A program made the position numbers and the translations under genes. Shown here one piece after another: positions 19,648-32,157 of a stretch of 64,000 nucleotides of DNA (the stretch's first letter is position 1; every line of letters starts with the position of its first letter). The DNA is taken from assembly GCA_039602395.1 (NCBI GenBank), contig JBCNJP010000008.1:19235867-19299866 (forward strand). Direction: 5' to 3'. Source of the stretch: Deinandra increscens subsp. villosa (Eukaryota > Streptophyta > Magnoliopsida > Asterales > Asteraceae). The notes beneath the pieces are model-generated. The model was given only the letters and a program-made list of their open reading frames with translations, did no database searches and was not told the DNA's origin.

Positions 19648-20284
19648 TGTCAGGATCGATTTCACATCGAGAATCCCGATCTTGAGCAAGAACAAAGGTG
19701 AGATGAAGGAGACGGGATGGAGAGAATCAAAGATAATAAATGACAAGAAATAATAAATCAAATGATTCATTGATTATTGCTGAATGATTACAACGAACCG
19801 AATGATTACAAACTCGTCATAGGAAATCCATGGTCACATTGGGTTGAGCTTAAACCCAATGTGTGACTCTCTCTCTCTCTAGAATGATAGCTCACATCAC
19901 TCATTATTCATCATTTATTCATCATCTTTCTAATGAAGCTATCCCTTCCGATTTATAGAGAGCCCATGTGCTCACTAGCCCACTAACTAGCTACACACAT
20001 ACAAATGAGCAAATACAAATAAACAAATGACATAATTATTATTAATTAAATCAAAGTTGATTTAATTAATATGAAGCTTGACTCGCTCGAACTGATCTTC
20101 CGTTGACTTTTACGTTGACCGTTGACTCGAACAGTTGACTTTTCAAGAAAACGTCTTCGGTCCAAACTTGCAAGCCTCGAGCATCACAACCCGCGTCTCT
20201 GAATCAAATCACAATGGATTCTTCAACCGAATTATTCGAGAATAGATTTGATGGCGTCAGTCACACTTATTAAAAGTTCCAACA
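19648..20284 (-). repeat. 5' LTR of the LARD-like element
   Basis: 637 bp, near-identical to 16505-17140; length differs through a CT microsatellite and an indel. Confidence 0.92.
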
Positions 20285-20308
20285 TTTATCTTTCCAAAAG
20301 TTTTCAAA

Positions 20309-23260
20309 ATGAGTGATTTCAGTTTAAGTTGCCCAAATGGTTCTTCCAACAAACCACCAATGTTAACTCCTGGTGACTTTGGTACCTGGAAACTCAGGAT
20401 GGAAGGTTTTGTTAGGATTCTGGACTGTCATATTTGGAAATCTTTCACTGAAGGTCCCTACTCACCCATGGTTTCATTTGCTGATGATGCAAAAGTCAAA
20501 ATACCTAAACCACTTGATAAATATGTTGAATCTGACTATACTGCTCTCGAATTTGACCATAAGGCATATTGGACTCTGCACTTCCTAATTCCATTTTAAG
20601 TGGGTTCAAAGGATATAAAACTGCATTTGACCTGTGTAATTCCTTAAGTGACATGTATGAAGGAACCAGTGAAGTTAAAGAAAACAAGAAAGATGTCTTA
20701 AAACAGAAGTATGAAAACTTTACTTTCAAATCTGGTGAAACAATGGCAAACCAGTACTTGAGATTTGTTTCTTTGCTTGATGAACTTCAAAAGGTAGGTG
20801 TAAAACTAGACCAGGTAGATGTTAACAGAAAGTTTTTACGTTCCTTGCCTTCTGTGTGGACAGTTTACACTGTAAGCATCAGGGAATGCAAAAACTTGAA
20901 AAAGATGAGACTTAGTGAACTACATGGCATACTCAGTGCCTATGAAATGGAACTAGATCTTAAACAAAACTCATCATCTGAGTCAACTCAGCTATTTTCA
21001 TCTGCACTAGTAACTACTGATTTTAACAGTCAAAGGTCTTCAAACTCATCATATCAGTCACCTATTGTCAGTTTCCCTAAGACACCTAGGTGTCAAGAAA
21101 GTTTTTTCAAACATGTTTGAAAACTCTCACAACGCTCATGTAGCAACTGACTCATACCAAGGCTTCATACCCGAAGATCTTGAGTGCATAGGTGCCGATG
21201 ATTTGGAAGAAATGGACATTATGACACAACTTGCTATGGTTTCTGTCAGAGTTCAAAGGTTCTACAAAAGAACTGGTAGAACCTACAAGGGAGCAAAAGG
21301 TGCTCACATAGGCCTTGACAAAAGCAAGGTGAAGTGTTATAACTGCCACCAACTTGGTCATTTTGCAAGGGAATGCCCTCAACCAAGAAGAGAAGGACAG
21401 AATCAAGGTCATGCTCAAGGGAAAAATCATGGAGGAAGCAATTCAAACAACAACAACTCTGGAAACAACTCAGGTTCCAAACCCACCCCACCAAAACCAA
21501 CCGGAAGTCAAAACCACCAAAATGTGGTAGCTGCTGTTGCAAATCAAACCTCATGTGTTGAATGGGAAGATTTCATTGCTGAGTTTGAGCCTGTCAACCA
21601 TGCTTTGATGGCCAAACAAGATTCCACCTCTGATCAGGTAAACTCTATCCCAGAGAAAGTCCTAGAAAATCTATGCAGCCCTGCCTGCATAGAACAAATG
21701 TCAAAGTACCGAAATCACAACACTGACTTGATTGATGAAGTTTCAAATCTAAGTGAGTTAAAGGAATGTTTCAAGAAAACTGAATCTTCATATATTTCAA
21801 AAATTGAGAATTTAACCAAAGAATATGAATAGTTGAAACAAACCAACTCAGTGCTTGAAACTCAGCTTGATGATTTACTCTCAAAACTTGAAAACTCAAG
21901 AAACGAAACCAAGGATGCTAAGGCTGAGGTTGATGTTCTTGGGATCAAGCTGAAAGATGCTTTGTTCACCTGTGATAAATTCCAGGCAGCAAATAAAAAG
22001 GCTGAGAAATTATGGATGGGATGGATGTATGGAAAGGCAGGTGTTGGGTATAACTGTGTTGAGCCACCAATTGAATACTCACATGTAATTAAACCAATTG
22101 ATGCTTTAAAATTTGAATGTAAAGTTAGTCTCACAGTTGATGACATTTCATCACAGTCAAGTTCTGAAAACACTGTTGAGTTTAAGAAAGCTGAAGTCAT
22201 TGTTGCAAGCTCATATGCTTCAGTTGACCAATCAAAAATTTTAAAACCATCAATTGCTGTTCCTCCACCAACTGTTTATGAACCTAAGGATTCAAAAGTT
22301 GGAGGAAAGCAACCTGAGAAACCAAAGGGAAATGAAACTCAAAGGCTTGGTCAACTAAAATTTAACCAAGTAACCAAACTTGAGTCTCCTAGAAAGTTTG
22401 AAACCAAAGTTGTTGAATGTATGTGCTGTGGTGAACAAGGTCACCTAGCTGCTGTTTGTCAGTTCAACCCGATGAGTAAAGTCAAACCATTTCAAAAACC
22501 AAAACCTGTTTTGAAACCAAAGGCTGATTTTCAAAAGAAGCTCACAGGAAGAATTTCTCCTGTGAGAAATCACACTTTGAAGTATTTTGGATCTGACTCT
22601 AACAGAGTCTTAATTGGCAATGAAAGGAATGGAAGTTTTACTGTTTTAAAGCAAAATCGTTTTCCGGCTGAAGTTCAAGCGGAACATTTTTCCGCTCGAA
22701 CTCATGTTTAACCGGAAAACAAGTTTCAACCCAGATCAGCTACTGCTCCAAAGCAGAGACCTCAAGTACACTTTGCTGAAGGGTTTGAGCAATTTGAAGC
22801 TCAAGGAAGAAGAAATCCCTCTAGAGGAAAGGTTACCTCTAGAGAAAAATTTTCAAGAAACAGCAAATATAACCAATCTGAAACTATCTTTGCTAAAAGT
22901 TCAAGTGGAAATCTCTATGTTCCACTTCAGGGGGAGAGTTCAAGTCAAAACAAACACTCTCCTCAAAGATTCTCAAAGTCACCTGAAAGAACTCAGTTGG
23001 TCTTTAAAGAAAATGAAAAATTTAAGAAATTAACCAACAAGCAAAGGAAGTTTAAAGAATATACGGATAAGAAAATTGCTGAAAGAAAGAACACCAAAGG
23101 TGAAAGATCTAGTCAAACAAGTGCTCAACATGAGAACTTTAGTTTTGACAATGATGATCTACTTAATGAAACTCCAGTCTTAAATACTTTAGTACTCAAG
23201 GAGTACAAGTATAATGATGCTTATGGCAGACCCAAGACCACTCAGACTTGGGTCCCCTAA
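20309..23260 (+). pseudogene. gag: gag pseudogene, element B
   Basis: Starts MSDFSLSCPNGSSNKPP, like MTDLTLGSLNGSSNKPP in element F. Broken by a frameshift near 20580, another near 21100, an in-frame TAG at 21830-21832, and more frameshifts near 22700 and 23010. It keeps the gag domain, one CCHC knuckle at about 21335 (CYNCHQLGHFAREC), Asn-rich runs, a coiled coil, and a second knuckle near 22418 (CMCCGEQGHLAAVC). It ends TWVP-stop at 23260, 22 nt before pol in another frame, the same arrangement as element A. Confidence 0.88.
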
Positions 23261-23282
23261 AGAAATTAATCAATTCTGATGT

Positions 23283-26200
23283 GTGCAGGTGCCAAATAAA
23301 GGCCAAAATAGCCTATGGGTAGTTGACAGTGGATGCACTTGCCACATGACAGGGAATAAGCACATTCTGGAAAACACAAAAAGAATCAATGGAGGACCAG
23401 TTGCCTTTGGAAGCACAAAAGGCCATATCACAGCACAAGGTGATGTGACAAATGGACTGGTAAAATTTGATAGAGTCAATTTTGTTGATACATTAAATTT
23501 TAACATGCTCAGTGTCTCAGAAATGTGTGACAAGAATTTAAATTTAATGTTTAATGAGAAAGAGGCCATAGTCCTTAAACCTGGTGTCAAAATTCCTGAT
23601 GAACTTATAATGCTTAAGGCACCCAGGAGAGATGGACTATACATTTTGGATATGTCAGTTGCTACACCCTCATGTGGCACTGCTTGCTTTGTATCCAAAG
23701 CCTCAGTTGATGAATCTGATCTATGGCATAGAAGGTTAGGTCATGTGAACTACAAAAACATGAACAGAATTGTGAATCTTGGCTTGGTTAAGGGTCTTCC
23801 TAACAAGCATTTTGCATGTTCTGAAAACTGTATCCCATGTCTCAAGGGCAAGCAACACAGAACCTCTTTTAAGCCAAAAGTTGAGTCCTCTTTTTCAAAA
23901 CCTCTAGAGCTTTTGCACATGGACTTGTTTGGTCCAACTAGAGTAATGAGTTTAGGAAAAAGGTCATACTGTTTTGTAATAATTGATGATTTTTCAAGAT
24001 ATACTTGGGGTTTCTTTCTCAAAACAAAAGATGAAACTGCTGAATTGTTGAAAACTCTTGTAATTAATTTAGAAAATCAATCAAATCTCAAGGTCAAAAC
24101 AATCAGATGTGACAATGGCACAGAATTTAAAAATCATATTCTCAATTCATTTTGTGAGGAAAAGGGAATTGTGAGACAATTCAGTGCTCCTAGAACTCCA
24201 TAGCAAAACAGTGTTGCTGAAAGGAGAAATAGGACATTGATTGAAGCTGCTAGATCCATGTTAGCAGACTCCAAGCTCCCTGTGATATTTTGGGCAGAAG
24301 TAGTAAATACTGCCTGTTATGTCCAAAACAGGATCTTAATTGTCAAGGGAAAGAATAATACACCTTATGAACTTTGGAGAAAAAGGAAGCCAAATATCTA
24401 CTTCTTTAAGCTATTTGGTTGTCCTGTCACTATCTTAATAACCAATGAATCCTTGCCTAAATTTGCTGAAAAGGCAGGTGAAGGTTATTTTGTTGGATAC
24501 TCAGGTGTGTCAAAAGCATACATAGTATACAACAAGAGAACTAAGATTGTTGAGGAAACCATAAATGTATCTTTTAATGAAAAATCTCCCAACAATTTTA
24601 AGTCTCAGCACAGTTGGTTATTTGATATTGATGCACTAACTACTGCTTTCAACATAAATGTTGATAAGTATGTAAGCTCTTTAGTGCAGGAACAAAATTC
24701 TTATAGGTATGCTAATGAGCATTGGAAGAGTAATCAAACTGCAAATGAGAAGCCAATCTTTTTCTCTTCCATGAGCTCTCAACCTATCTTCCCAAGAAAT
24801 GACAAGAGACTGACTGAAATAATTCAAATTAAAGAAGAAAGTGTTCTGGTCGAAGTTCAAGCTGAACCAGTTTCTCCGGTTCAAGTTCAACCGGAAAACC
24901 AAATTTCAGAAACTGAAGGGAATACTGAATCAGGGTCAAATGAAGCTGAAAACTCAAATGATACCACATCAAATGAGCTTAGTCTAGAGCATCTGATCTA
25001 CAATTCAGACATCAATTCTCATGAATCAGTTGGAGTCTCAAATCCTGTGTCACAATTTGAAACTGTTGAGTTTGATCATCGACTTCCTCAGCTCAACATA
25101 CCCTCAAATGGAAGAAGCCATGAATTTCCTATGTTCATTGATTGAAGAATCAATAGAGATCATCCAGCAGGAAATATTATTGGAGAAGCTTCAGCTCCTG
25201 TGTTGACAAGGAGCAGATCTGCAAATGCAAACATTTGTTTGCATGCTGCATTTTTGTCTCAAGAAGTACCCAAGAATGTAGTAGATGCCTTGGAAGACAA
25301 CAGCTGGGTAGAGGCAATGCAGGAAGAATTATTTCAGATCAACAAGCAAAAAGTTTGGGAATTGGTAGATCTGCCTGATGGAGCAGAACTAATTGGAACA
25401 AAGTGGGTTTTCAGAAACAAGAAAGATGACAGGGGAATTGTCATAAATAACAAAGCAAGATTGGTTGTACAAGGCTATGTACAGGAAGAAGGCATTGATT
25501 ATGATGAAGTCTTTGCACCAGTAGCCAGGTTGGAAGCAATCCGAATCTTCTTAGCCTATGCTGCATTCAAAGACTTCCAAGTGTTCCAAATGGATGTGAA
25601 AAGTGCTTTCCTGTATGGCCTCCTGGAACAAGAAGTATATGTCAAACAACCTCCTGGTTTTGAAGACCCTCACCATCCTAACAAGGTGTGCAAGCTGATT
25701 AAAGCTCTGTATGGTCTCAAACAAGCACCTAGAACCTGGTATGAAACTCTTTCTAACTATCTTCTAGAGAATGGCTACAGGAGAGGAGCTATTGATAAAA
25801 CACTTTTTGTTAAAACTGTTGGTAATGACGTGTTGATGGTACAAATTTATGTTGATGATATTATTTTTGGTTCCTCTAATATTGTCTTGTGCAGGAATTT
25901 GAAACTTTGATGCAGTCGAAATTTGAAATGAGCTCCATGGGAGAATTAACATTTTTCTTAGGGTTGCAAGTGAAGCAAACTGCAGATGGTATCTTTCTGA
26001 ACCAATCAAAGTACATCCAAGACATGCTGAAGAGATTTGACATGCTAACCTGTTCAAGTGCCAAAACTCCCATTTCTACTTCCCACAAGTTAACCAATGA
26101 CTTAAGTGGCAAGCCAGTAGATGTGCACCTGTACAGAGCTATGATAGGCTCCCTAATGTATCTCACTGCTAGCAAACCTGACATCATGTTCAGTGTTTGC

Positions 26201-26790
26201 TTATGTGCTAGATATTAGTCCTCACCAAAGGAGTCACATATGCTAGCTGTTAAGAGAATTTTCAAGTACCTGAAGGGGCAACCAAAACTGGGTTTGTGGT
26301 ATCCCAAGAACTCTGACTTCTCTTTCAAAGCATTCACAGACAGTGATTATGGAGGATGTGATATAGATAAGAAATCAACATCAGGAGGATGTCAATTTCT
26401 GGGAGAAAGACTTGTCTCCTGGCAATGCAAGAAGCAAACTTGTGTTTCCACTTCAACTGCAGAAGCTGAGTATATTGTCGCTTCAAGTTGCTGTAGCCAA
26501 GTCCTTTGGATCCAAAACCAAATGCTTGACTATGGGATCACATTCATGGAAACTCCTATTCTTGCAGACAACAACAGTGCCATCTCAATCATCAACAATC
26601 CAGTGAAGCACTCCAAGACCAAACACATCGACATAAGGTATCATTTTATTAGAGACTGTGCAGAAAAGCATTTAATTAAACTATTCAAAGTTCACACTGA
26701 TCATCAATTGGCAGATTTGTTTACAAAAGCCTTTGATGAGTCTAGTTTTTCTACCTCATCACAGCCATTGGGGTGATGAACTTTGAATAA
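23283..26790 (+). pseudogene. pol: pol pseudogene, element B
   Basis: Ty1/copia order: protease VVDSGCTCHMTG, integrase HRRLGHVNY / HMDLFGP / RCDNGTEFK, RT with QMDVKSAFLYG and YVDDIIFG, RNase H FTDSDYGG and STAEAEYIV. Breaks: in-frame TAG at 24201-24203 (where A has Gln in TPQQNG), TGA at 25143-25145, a frameshift near 25890, TAG at 26216-26218, and a frameshift near 26745; the original stop seems to be TAA at 26788-26790. The start region GTGTGCAGGTG matches ATGCAGGG in element A. An AACCGG-word stretch is embedded in the linker (24845-24900). Not functional. Confidence 0.9.
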
Positions 26791-27535
26791 GGCTTTTCAC
26801 AATTCTAATAAAAGAGAGGCATGTGCTCAAGAGCCCGTCTCTTGATACAAAAAGAAAAGGAAAATAAAAATCTTTTGTGTTAATCAAATAATATCTCAGT
26901 TCATAGTCAGCAACTGCTGTTAAAACTATGAATAAATAACACAAATTTTCAAAAATCATGTGTTTTGGATTTCCGGTTCAAGTTCAGGTTCAACCTGAGA
27001 AGACCACTTTTGAAATTCACCGGGTGAACTTCAACCGGAAAAATGCTTTAAAAATGATGTGGAATTTTTTTTTCAAACAATTCTTTCAAGCGGAAAATTT
27101 ATCCGCTTGATGTTCAGACGGAAGAATTTTTGTTTTTTTAAAATAAAGGAGAAAATGGGATCCGCTCAAACTTCCGGGTCAACAAAGTCAAAGTCTCATT
27201 TAATTACCCGGAAGGCACAATTCTCTAAGCGGATATTCATTTATTTACCCATTAAGTTTTTAACTGTTTTAAATCTGAGGTTTCAGTAAATTAACTTTTG
27301 GATAAGGACATGCTTTAACCAGTTGTACCGTATAACCCATAAAGCACCTGTCTCATCAGTCACTGAACCGTCGATTTTTAACCTCTCTCCTCCACGTTAG
27401 CACCGAAAAAGGTAAAAATCCCTAATTTACCGTCAGTTTCCCCATTTCTCTCAACCCCACTCACAAATTACTCCCGAATTTCTCTCAAACCCTCTCCGAT
27501 AAACTTCCGATTAACCGTCAACATTCTCCAAATCT
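26791..27535 (+). promoter_or_regulatory. Spacer of element B with CCGGTT/AACCGG words and a candidate promoter
   Basis: From 26965 to 27235 there are repeated CCGGTTCAAG, AACCGGAAAA and TCCGCTTGA words. After them come a weak TATA-like stretch (GTATAACCCATAAAG, near 27330) and a C/T-rich leader-like segment (27380-27535) before the accessory ATG. Layout resembles A and D: words, TATA, leader, ORF. No triple hairpin module was found, only one possible stem near 26810-26845. Confidence 0.4.
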
Positions 27536-27847
27536 GTGTCAACAATGGCTCCCAAAGCGAAGGCGAGTGGCAAGAAGCCAATCGGTGATTCCAAGTTCCC
27601 GGTAGAACATAACCTGGTGGCATACCTAGAACCACCAAGCAAAACCGATGTCTACAACGGCATGATTGACTTCATCAAAAGGTCTCATCTTCATCACGCG
27701 CTCACTGTTGAGGCCGAAATTTTCGAAGAAGTGATGGAAGACTTTTGGGTTCATGCTAGGGTTACCGAAGGCGAAAACGGTAGTGACAAAATTATGTCAA
27801 CTGTTCAAGGGAAGGAAGTGGAAACAACCATACGATACAGTGTCTGA
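27536..27847 (+). pseudogene. Accessory ORF fragment, element B
   Basis: 103 aa starting at 27536 (NMAPK... frame, first ATG MSTMAPK or MAPKAK). Residues about 35-90 match element A's accessory protein: IDFIKRSHLHHALTVEAEIF against FDFLRRSRIHYAITTSCDVY, then FW and an I-x-x-TVQ segment. Similarity stops at about 27830 (GKEVETT), where unrelated DNA from the next element begins. Same position after pol as in A and D. Truncated. Confidence 0.7.
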
Positions 27848-27981
27848 ATCATCACAAATACAACTGAAGCAAGAACAACATAACAAGACAAACATAAATC
27901 ATCAGAAGAGATAAAACACATTCACAATTAACCATAACAAAGTCACCACACGATCCCAACACCAACACTAGCAAGATCCCA

Positions 27982-29067
27982 TTAACGGGGTTTCTTCTTC
28001 CCCAGGCCAAGTCCAAGTCTAGCTGCCTCCCCAAACGCAGACGAAGCCTTCAATAACATCTTCGCCATGCTCTTTTCCCTCTTCCTGACCTCCTCATTCT
28101 CCTTTGGTAGCGCGCGGTTCTGCTCCATCAAAGCAGCAACATCAGGAGAACTAGGTCCAGCGGCCTCACGATATGGTGAATAAGGAAATGGGTAAGCAGG
28201 GCCAGAATAAGATGCACGATGAGGCTCAACATTGGGTGCGTACAGAGCATACGGGTAAGATGGCATCACGTATGGTAGTGGTGGTGGGGGACGAGCATAG
28301 TAGGGATCAACATGGGGTGGGTACAAAGGGGAGTGAGAGCTGTAAGACCGTTGCAGTGCCGGGAAGGAATAACGATCAGAAACTAGGCCATCCTGCTGGG
28401 CCTCCATACGGGCAGCAATGTAGGGATCACGGGGGTCCATGGCATAAGGAGGGGGTGGTGGTGGTGGGATAGGCTGTCCTGCCACAAAGGCGGCTGCTGT
28501 GACGATGGGGACCTCGACCATCGGCTCAGACTCGTCTGTGTCGTCATCAACTCCAGTGGCGTAGCTCGATGGGGCGTAAGCGGGGGATGCGTAGACGTGG
28601 TGCTCGTGGTGCTGTGAGTGATAGCTAACAGAGTGTCCCGCTGAAAGCTCAATGACCAAATGGTTACCGGACTGCTGGGGCTCCGGATGCTCTGGTTGCG
28701 GTGACTCCACCTCGTCTGCCTACTCCTCAGGCTCGTCCTCGTAATCATCCAAGTTCACCAGCGGTGCTGCATCAGCTATGGCAAAACCGGCATCAATCTC
28801 GTCCTGAGTCAGTTGGATCTGTGGCTGAGGGCGAACAGACATACAAGCCCCAATGCCCTTCCGTGGCGGTCGTGAAAGTTCCTGCGGTTGTTCCTCCCGA
28901 TGCGGCGTGTTCCGAATGAACGCTGAAGGAGACATAACATAGCTCGAAACATAGCCCGAAGAATCGGGGCTCAATGGAATCACCGGTCGACTGGGACCTA
29001 CTTCCATCTTCTTCTTTCCTTTTCCGCTAGATCGTGAGGATGATGATTTGCTTCGTCCGAACACCAT
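27982..29067 (-). pseudogene. Proline/tyrosine-rich ORF with an internal amber stop, unrecognised
   Basis: One frame from ATG 29067 to 27982, about 361 codons, interrupted by TAG at 28722-28720. The N-terminus is basic and Ser-rich (MVFGRSKSSSSRSSGKGKKK). After the stop come an acidic patch, a PPPPPPPY run, many Pro-Tyr pairs, and a charged C-terminal helix (ENEEVRKREKSMAKMLL) ending GLGKKKPR. No zinc knuckle, protease or RT motif. It sits where gag is expected. It may be a leader ORF of a non-autonomous element or a captured gene; I do not recognise it. Confidence 0.5.
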
Positions 29068-29218
29068 GACTTCAGATTACCTGCCCAATTGAAAAGTCAG
29101 TACCGCATTTTTAATTAAAATAATCCCATGCATGCCTAGGGTACCGTTACCCTAACTCACACTAAGGACGATGTGTCCTATTACCCATGCACACAGAATA
29201 ACCATCAGCTTAGGTTAG

Positions 29219-29515
29219 CTTGCTAGGGCTCACCAAGTGTTAGTGCACCTGTGGGTAGGAATGTCAGTTTGCAAGGCAGAAACTACCACCGACCTTACAC
29301 TAATCCTTGATATCCTCCTAACTCACGAACTTCCACCTAGGTCAACACTTAACAAAAGAGGGACTATCAGCTTTTATGTGCTTGCTAGGGTTCACTAAGT
29401 CTTAGTGCACCTGTGGGTAGGGATGGCAGTTGGCAAGGCTGTAATCACTACCGACCTTACACGAAACCTTAATTACTCCCTAGCAAACAAACGTCTGCCT
29501 AAGTCCTAGACTTAG
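29219..29515 (-). repeat. Direct repeat in the leader, period about 162 bp
   Basis: TGCTAGGGCTCACCAAGTG at 29221 recurs with changes at 29383, and both are followed by TTAGTGCACCTGTGGGTAGG and an ACCGACCTTACAC segment. Diverged copies. No ORF. Confidence 0.75.
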
Positions 29516-29592
29516 TACCGCGCTTAGCCTAAGAGTTCTTATAGGTTCAAGCTTAGTGGCTCTAAGAGTCATCTAATCTGATGGTACCTTGG

Positions 29593-29604
29593 GCTCTGAT
29601 ACCA
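29593..29604 (-). other. Primer binding site of the 2.55 kb-LTR element
   Basis: Minus-strand TGGTATCAGAGC, three bases from the LTR end at 29608. Confidence 0.8.
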
Positions 29605-29607
29605 ACC

Positions 29608-32046
29608 TGTCACACCCCGCCCCGCCGCGCCCTGCCAGACGCGGGGGAGAGGAGAGTGGGACAGGCTGCCCGTATCAGTACTTGCGGAAGCAAACAGATA
29701 GATACAAGAGTAGATAAAAGCTCACAACAACAGACGACCCGTCCAACAAACATAACTAGAGCCATGTCGGCTATAACATAGATCATGTTGAGTCTTACAT
29801 ACGAGCTTCACAAATTAACTAAGCCCAGGGACACTCTAAGGCTACAAGTACGGTGAGGGCACAAACAAACAACACAAGATAGTCATGACAGTCACAAAAA
29901 CGACATAATAACAATATAATCCCCAAAACCCACAACACCATCTCGTCCCAAAACAAGAACGTGACTTCCGCCATAGCTTTACTTACCTGCACATGAACCA
30001 AAAAGACGTCAACAACATAAAGTTGTTGGTGAGTCGTAGTGCATTTGACTCATTTAAGCAACCAAAAACTGTTTACAAAAAAACATTGTGCCTACTATAT
30101 ATTCCTATGGTTAAACCAGCACGCGAGAGGGGTAAACGGACCAGTGGTCGTCACCGCTCCCCATGACTAGGCATATACGCCATCACCCGACCCCTAATGG
30201 ATCAACAAGAACGGGTATGAGACACCTTGATCTACCTCTACAGCTGTATTGGTGCAATATATGTCTTTGTGGCCCCACACGGACCTAAATTAACCATACT
30301 AATCTGTCATGAACGTCACGTAACATGCAGTAAATTTATAACACGGTAACAAGTACCTAAGCACAGTAACAAGTAACACAACAAGACATGGTTCATGTAC
30401 ACCCCAAAACATTTAAATAAAAGAAGGGGAAAAGCTATCAACTCACAAATTGCAATGGGCGGAAAACTAGAACGTCACCGGGCACGAGGAATCCAAGGTA
30501 TAACAAGTGTATCACAGATGCGAGTCTAAAATACATATATATAATAATATATTAGAACCTATCCAAACTAGAAGTGCGCACACGACACTTTGGTAACCGC
30601 AACGATAACAAACGGGGAAGTCAATAATATTCCCGAGGGATTCACCGAACGGCCAAAACACCCGTACGAGATCATCGGGCCCAACCGAGTAGTAAAATAT
30701 TCCCTACTGGTAATTTTACAGACCCTACTCGTAAACAACTATAACGGGGTAGCTCGGTGGTTCCAAAAATCATCCAACAAAACAACACATTAAACTGTCC
30801 AGGGACACATGAGGACCTCATGCGAAACAGAAAAACACCCTGTGAGGTCCTCATGGGTGGTCAACAGACCAGTTTGACTTTCCAGGCGATGAGGATCTCA
30901 TGCGAATCAACAAACGAAATCCATGCGGTCCTCATCGACTATTTTGTCATTTAGTGAATTTTTCCCATTTTGCATTTTTAGCTCGTTTCGACAACGGGGT
31001 TTTGTTCCAACATGTTCCAGTAGCCAAATATCAAGAATTTAGGCACTGAGGCCCTATCTAACCAAAGTTATAAGTCCCGGTTTTGTTCCAAATTTACCCG
31101 AAATCATATTGCAAGCGGGTTTAACCAATTTCAATCATTCCAACATTTTGGTTTCCACCTATGGACTGATTCTAACTCAGATTTAGGGCCAAGAGCCACT
31201 GAGATCATTCAGGTGTCATTAACCTATTTTGAAAAGTCCAAAATACTCGGTTTTCGGGTTTTTAAACACAAAACTACAAACACCGCCTCCACCCAATTAG
31301 CAATCACTTCCTATGTGACAATCTTGTCACTGAGATGGTGGGTTTCCCAGGCCAAATATTCCAGAAGCATCAACAAACCCGAAAATACACATGCATGCAT
31401 AAAAGACTTGTACCTTTAGCAACAAAACTTGTACCAAGCCTCAAAAACGGGTCTTTCACTTCCTCAAACTCCAAATTCACTCTAGAGGCTAGAAATCCCA
31501 TTGCATGCATCATCAAAACATAGAATGAGTGACGGATCATAACAAAACTTGATAAAAACCCAACCGAACACAGAACTCACCATGAAATGTCAAGAAATCG
31601 GTTCCTCAAGCCATAGATTGCTCCTGATCGTACATGCAACTACTCCTGGGACATTACCAACACATGATCAGTGGTTGATCATAGCAAAACCAAGCTCGAA
31701 ATGAGGATACGAGGTGAATAGAGGCTTACCCGAACACTCTTAGAGCTCCCGAGGGTTTGAACTCCGACCACCGGACTTCCCTTGGGCGGAACTTGACGTC
31801 TCAGGTGAGGTAGGGCGGAGATATTGAGAGAGAACTCGAGTTGGAGAGGTGAAAATGAGCAGAAATGAGCAAAAACTCGTTTTTATAGATCTAGGCGTCG
31901 ATGAGGACCGCATCAGGTGCACAAACATACCCCCATGCGGTCCTCATGGGTTAAAAAGTACGCGGATCCTGACCCGGAAACCTGACGGGTCATGAGGACC
32001 GCGGGAGGTTGAACCAGAGAGGGCATGCGGTCCTCATGCCCTCCAG

Positions 32047-32094
<48 letters not shown>

Positions 32095-32157
32095 TTTTCC
32101 TTTATTTTTCTTGAGATTTTATATTCCGAGCTCGAGGGTTTTACCAAAGGTGTTACA
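29608..32157 (-). repeat. Long LTR (5') with GAGGACC/GGTCCTC words
   Basis: Bounded by GGTGTTACA at 32157 and TGTCACACCCC at 29608. A minus-strand TATA box (CTATAAAAACG) lies at about 31877-31888, with an array of GAGGACCGCATG and CATGCGGTCCTCATG words directly upstream (31905-32042). A second cluster is at 30800-30935. An (AT)n microsatellite occupies 32049-32090. No coding region. Confidence 0.6.

Larger units (their letters stand above)
16505..20284 (-). mobile_element. Gene-less LTR element (LARD-like) inside the leader of B
   Basis: 3780 bp with LTRs of 636 and 637 bp, TG...CA ends, and a 5-bp target duplication TTTAT (16500-16504 and 20285-20289). Primer site complement GCTCTGATACCA at 19634-19645; polypurine tract at 17141-17153. 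The 2.5 kb interior has no gag or pol, so it must borrow proteins. LTRs differ at about a dozen positions (roughly 2 percent by eye), so it is younger than its host B. Confidence 0.92.
16001..27847 (+). mobile_element. Element B: decayed SIRE-type copia, host of nested insertions
   Basis: Plus strand: 3' part of a 5' LTR, Met primer site, leader split by the insertion at 16505-20284, broken gag, broken pol, a 745-bp spacer, and the start of an accessory ORF cut at about 27.83 kb. No 3' LTR is visible. The first part of its 5' LTR should lie beyond the left edge of the window, across the 16-kb insertion. Gag and LTR resemble element F. Confidence 0.85.
27848..32157 (-). mobile_element. Partial LTR element with 2.55 kb LTR (Gypsy-like ends)
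   Basis: Minus strand: LTR 32157-29608 (TGTAACACC...GGGGTGTGACA), Met primer site 29604-29593, a repeated leader, then a broken proline-rich ORF 29067-27982. The 3' half and 3' LTR are missing. LTR length and TGTAACACC / TGTGACA ends resemble Tekay/Del-type Gypsy elements, but no gag or pol is present to confirm it. Confidence 0.6.
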
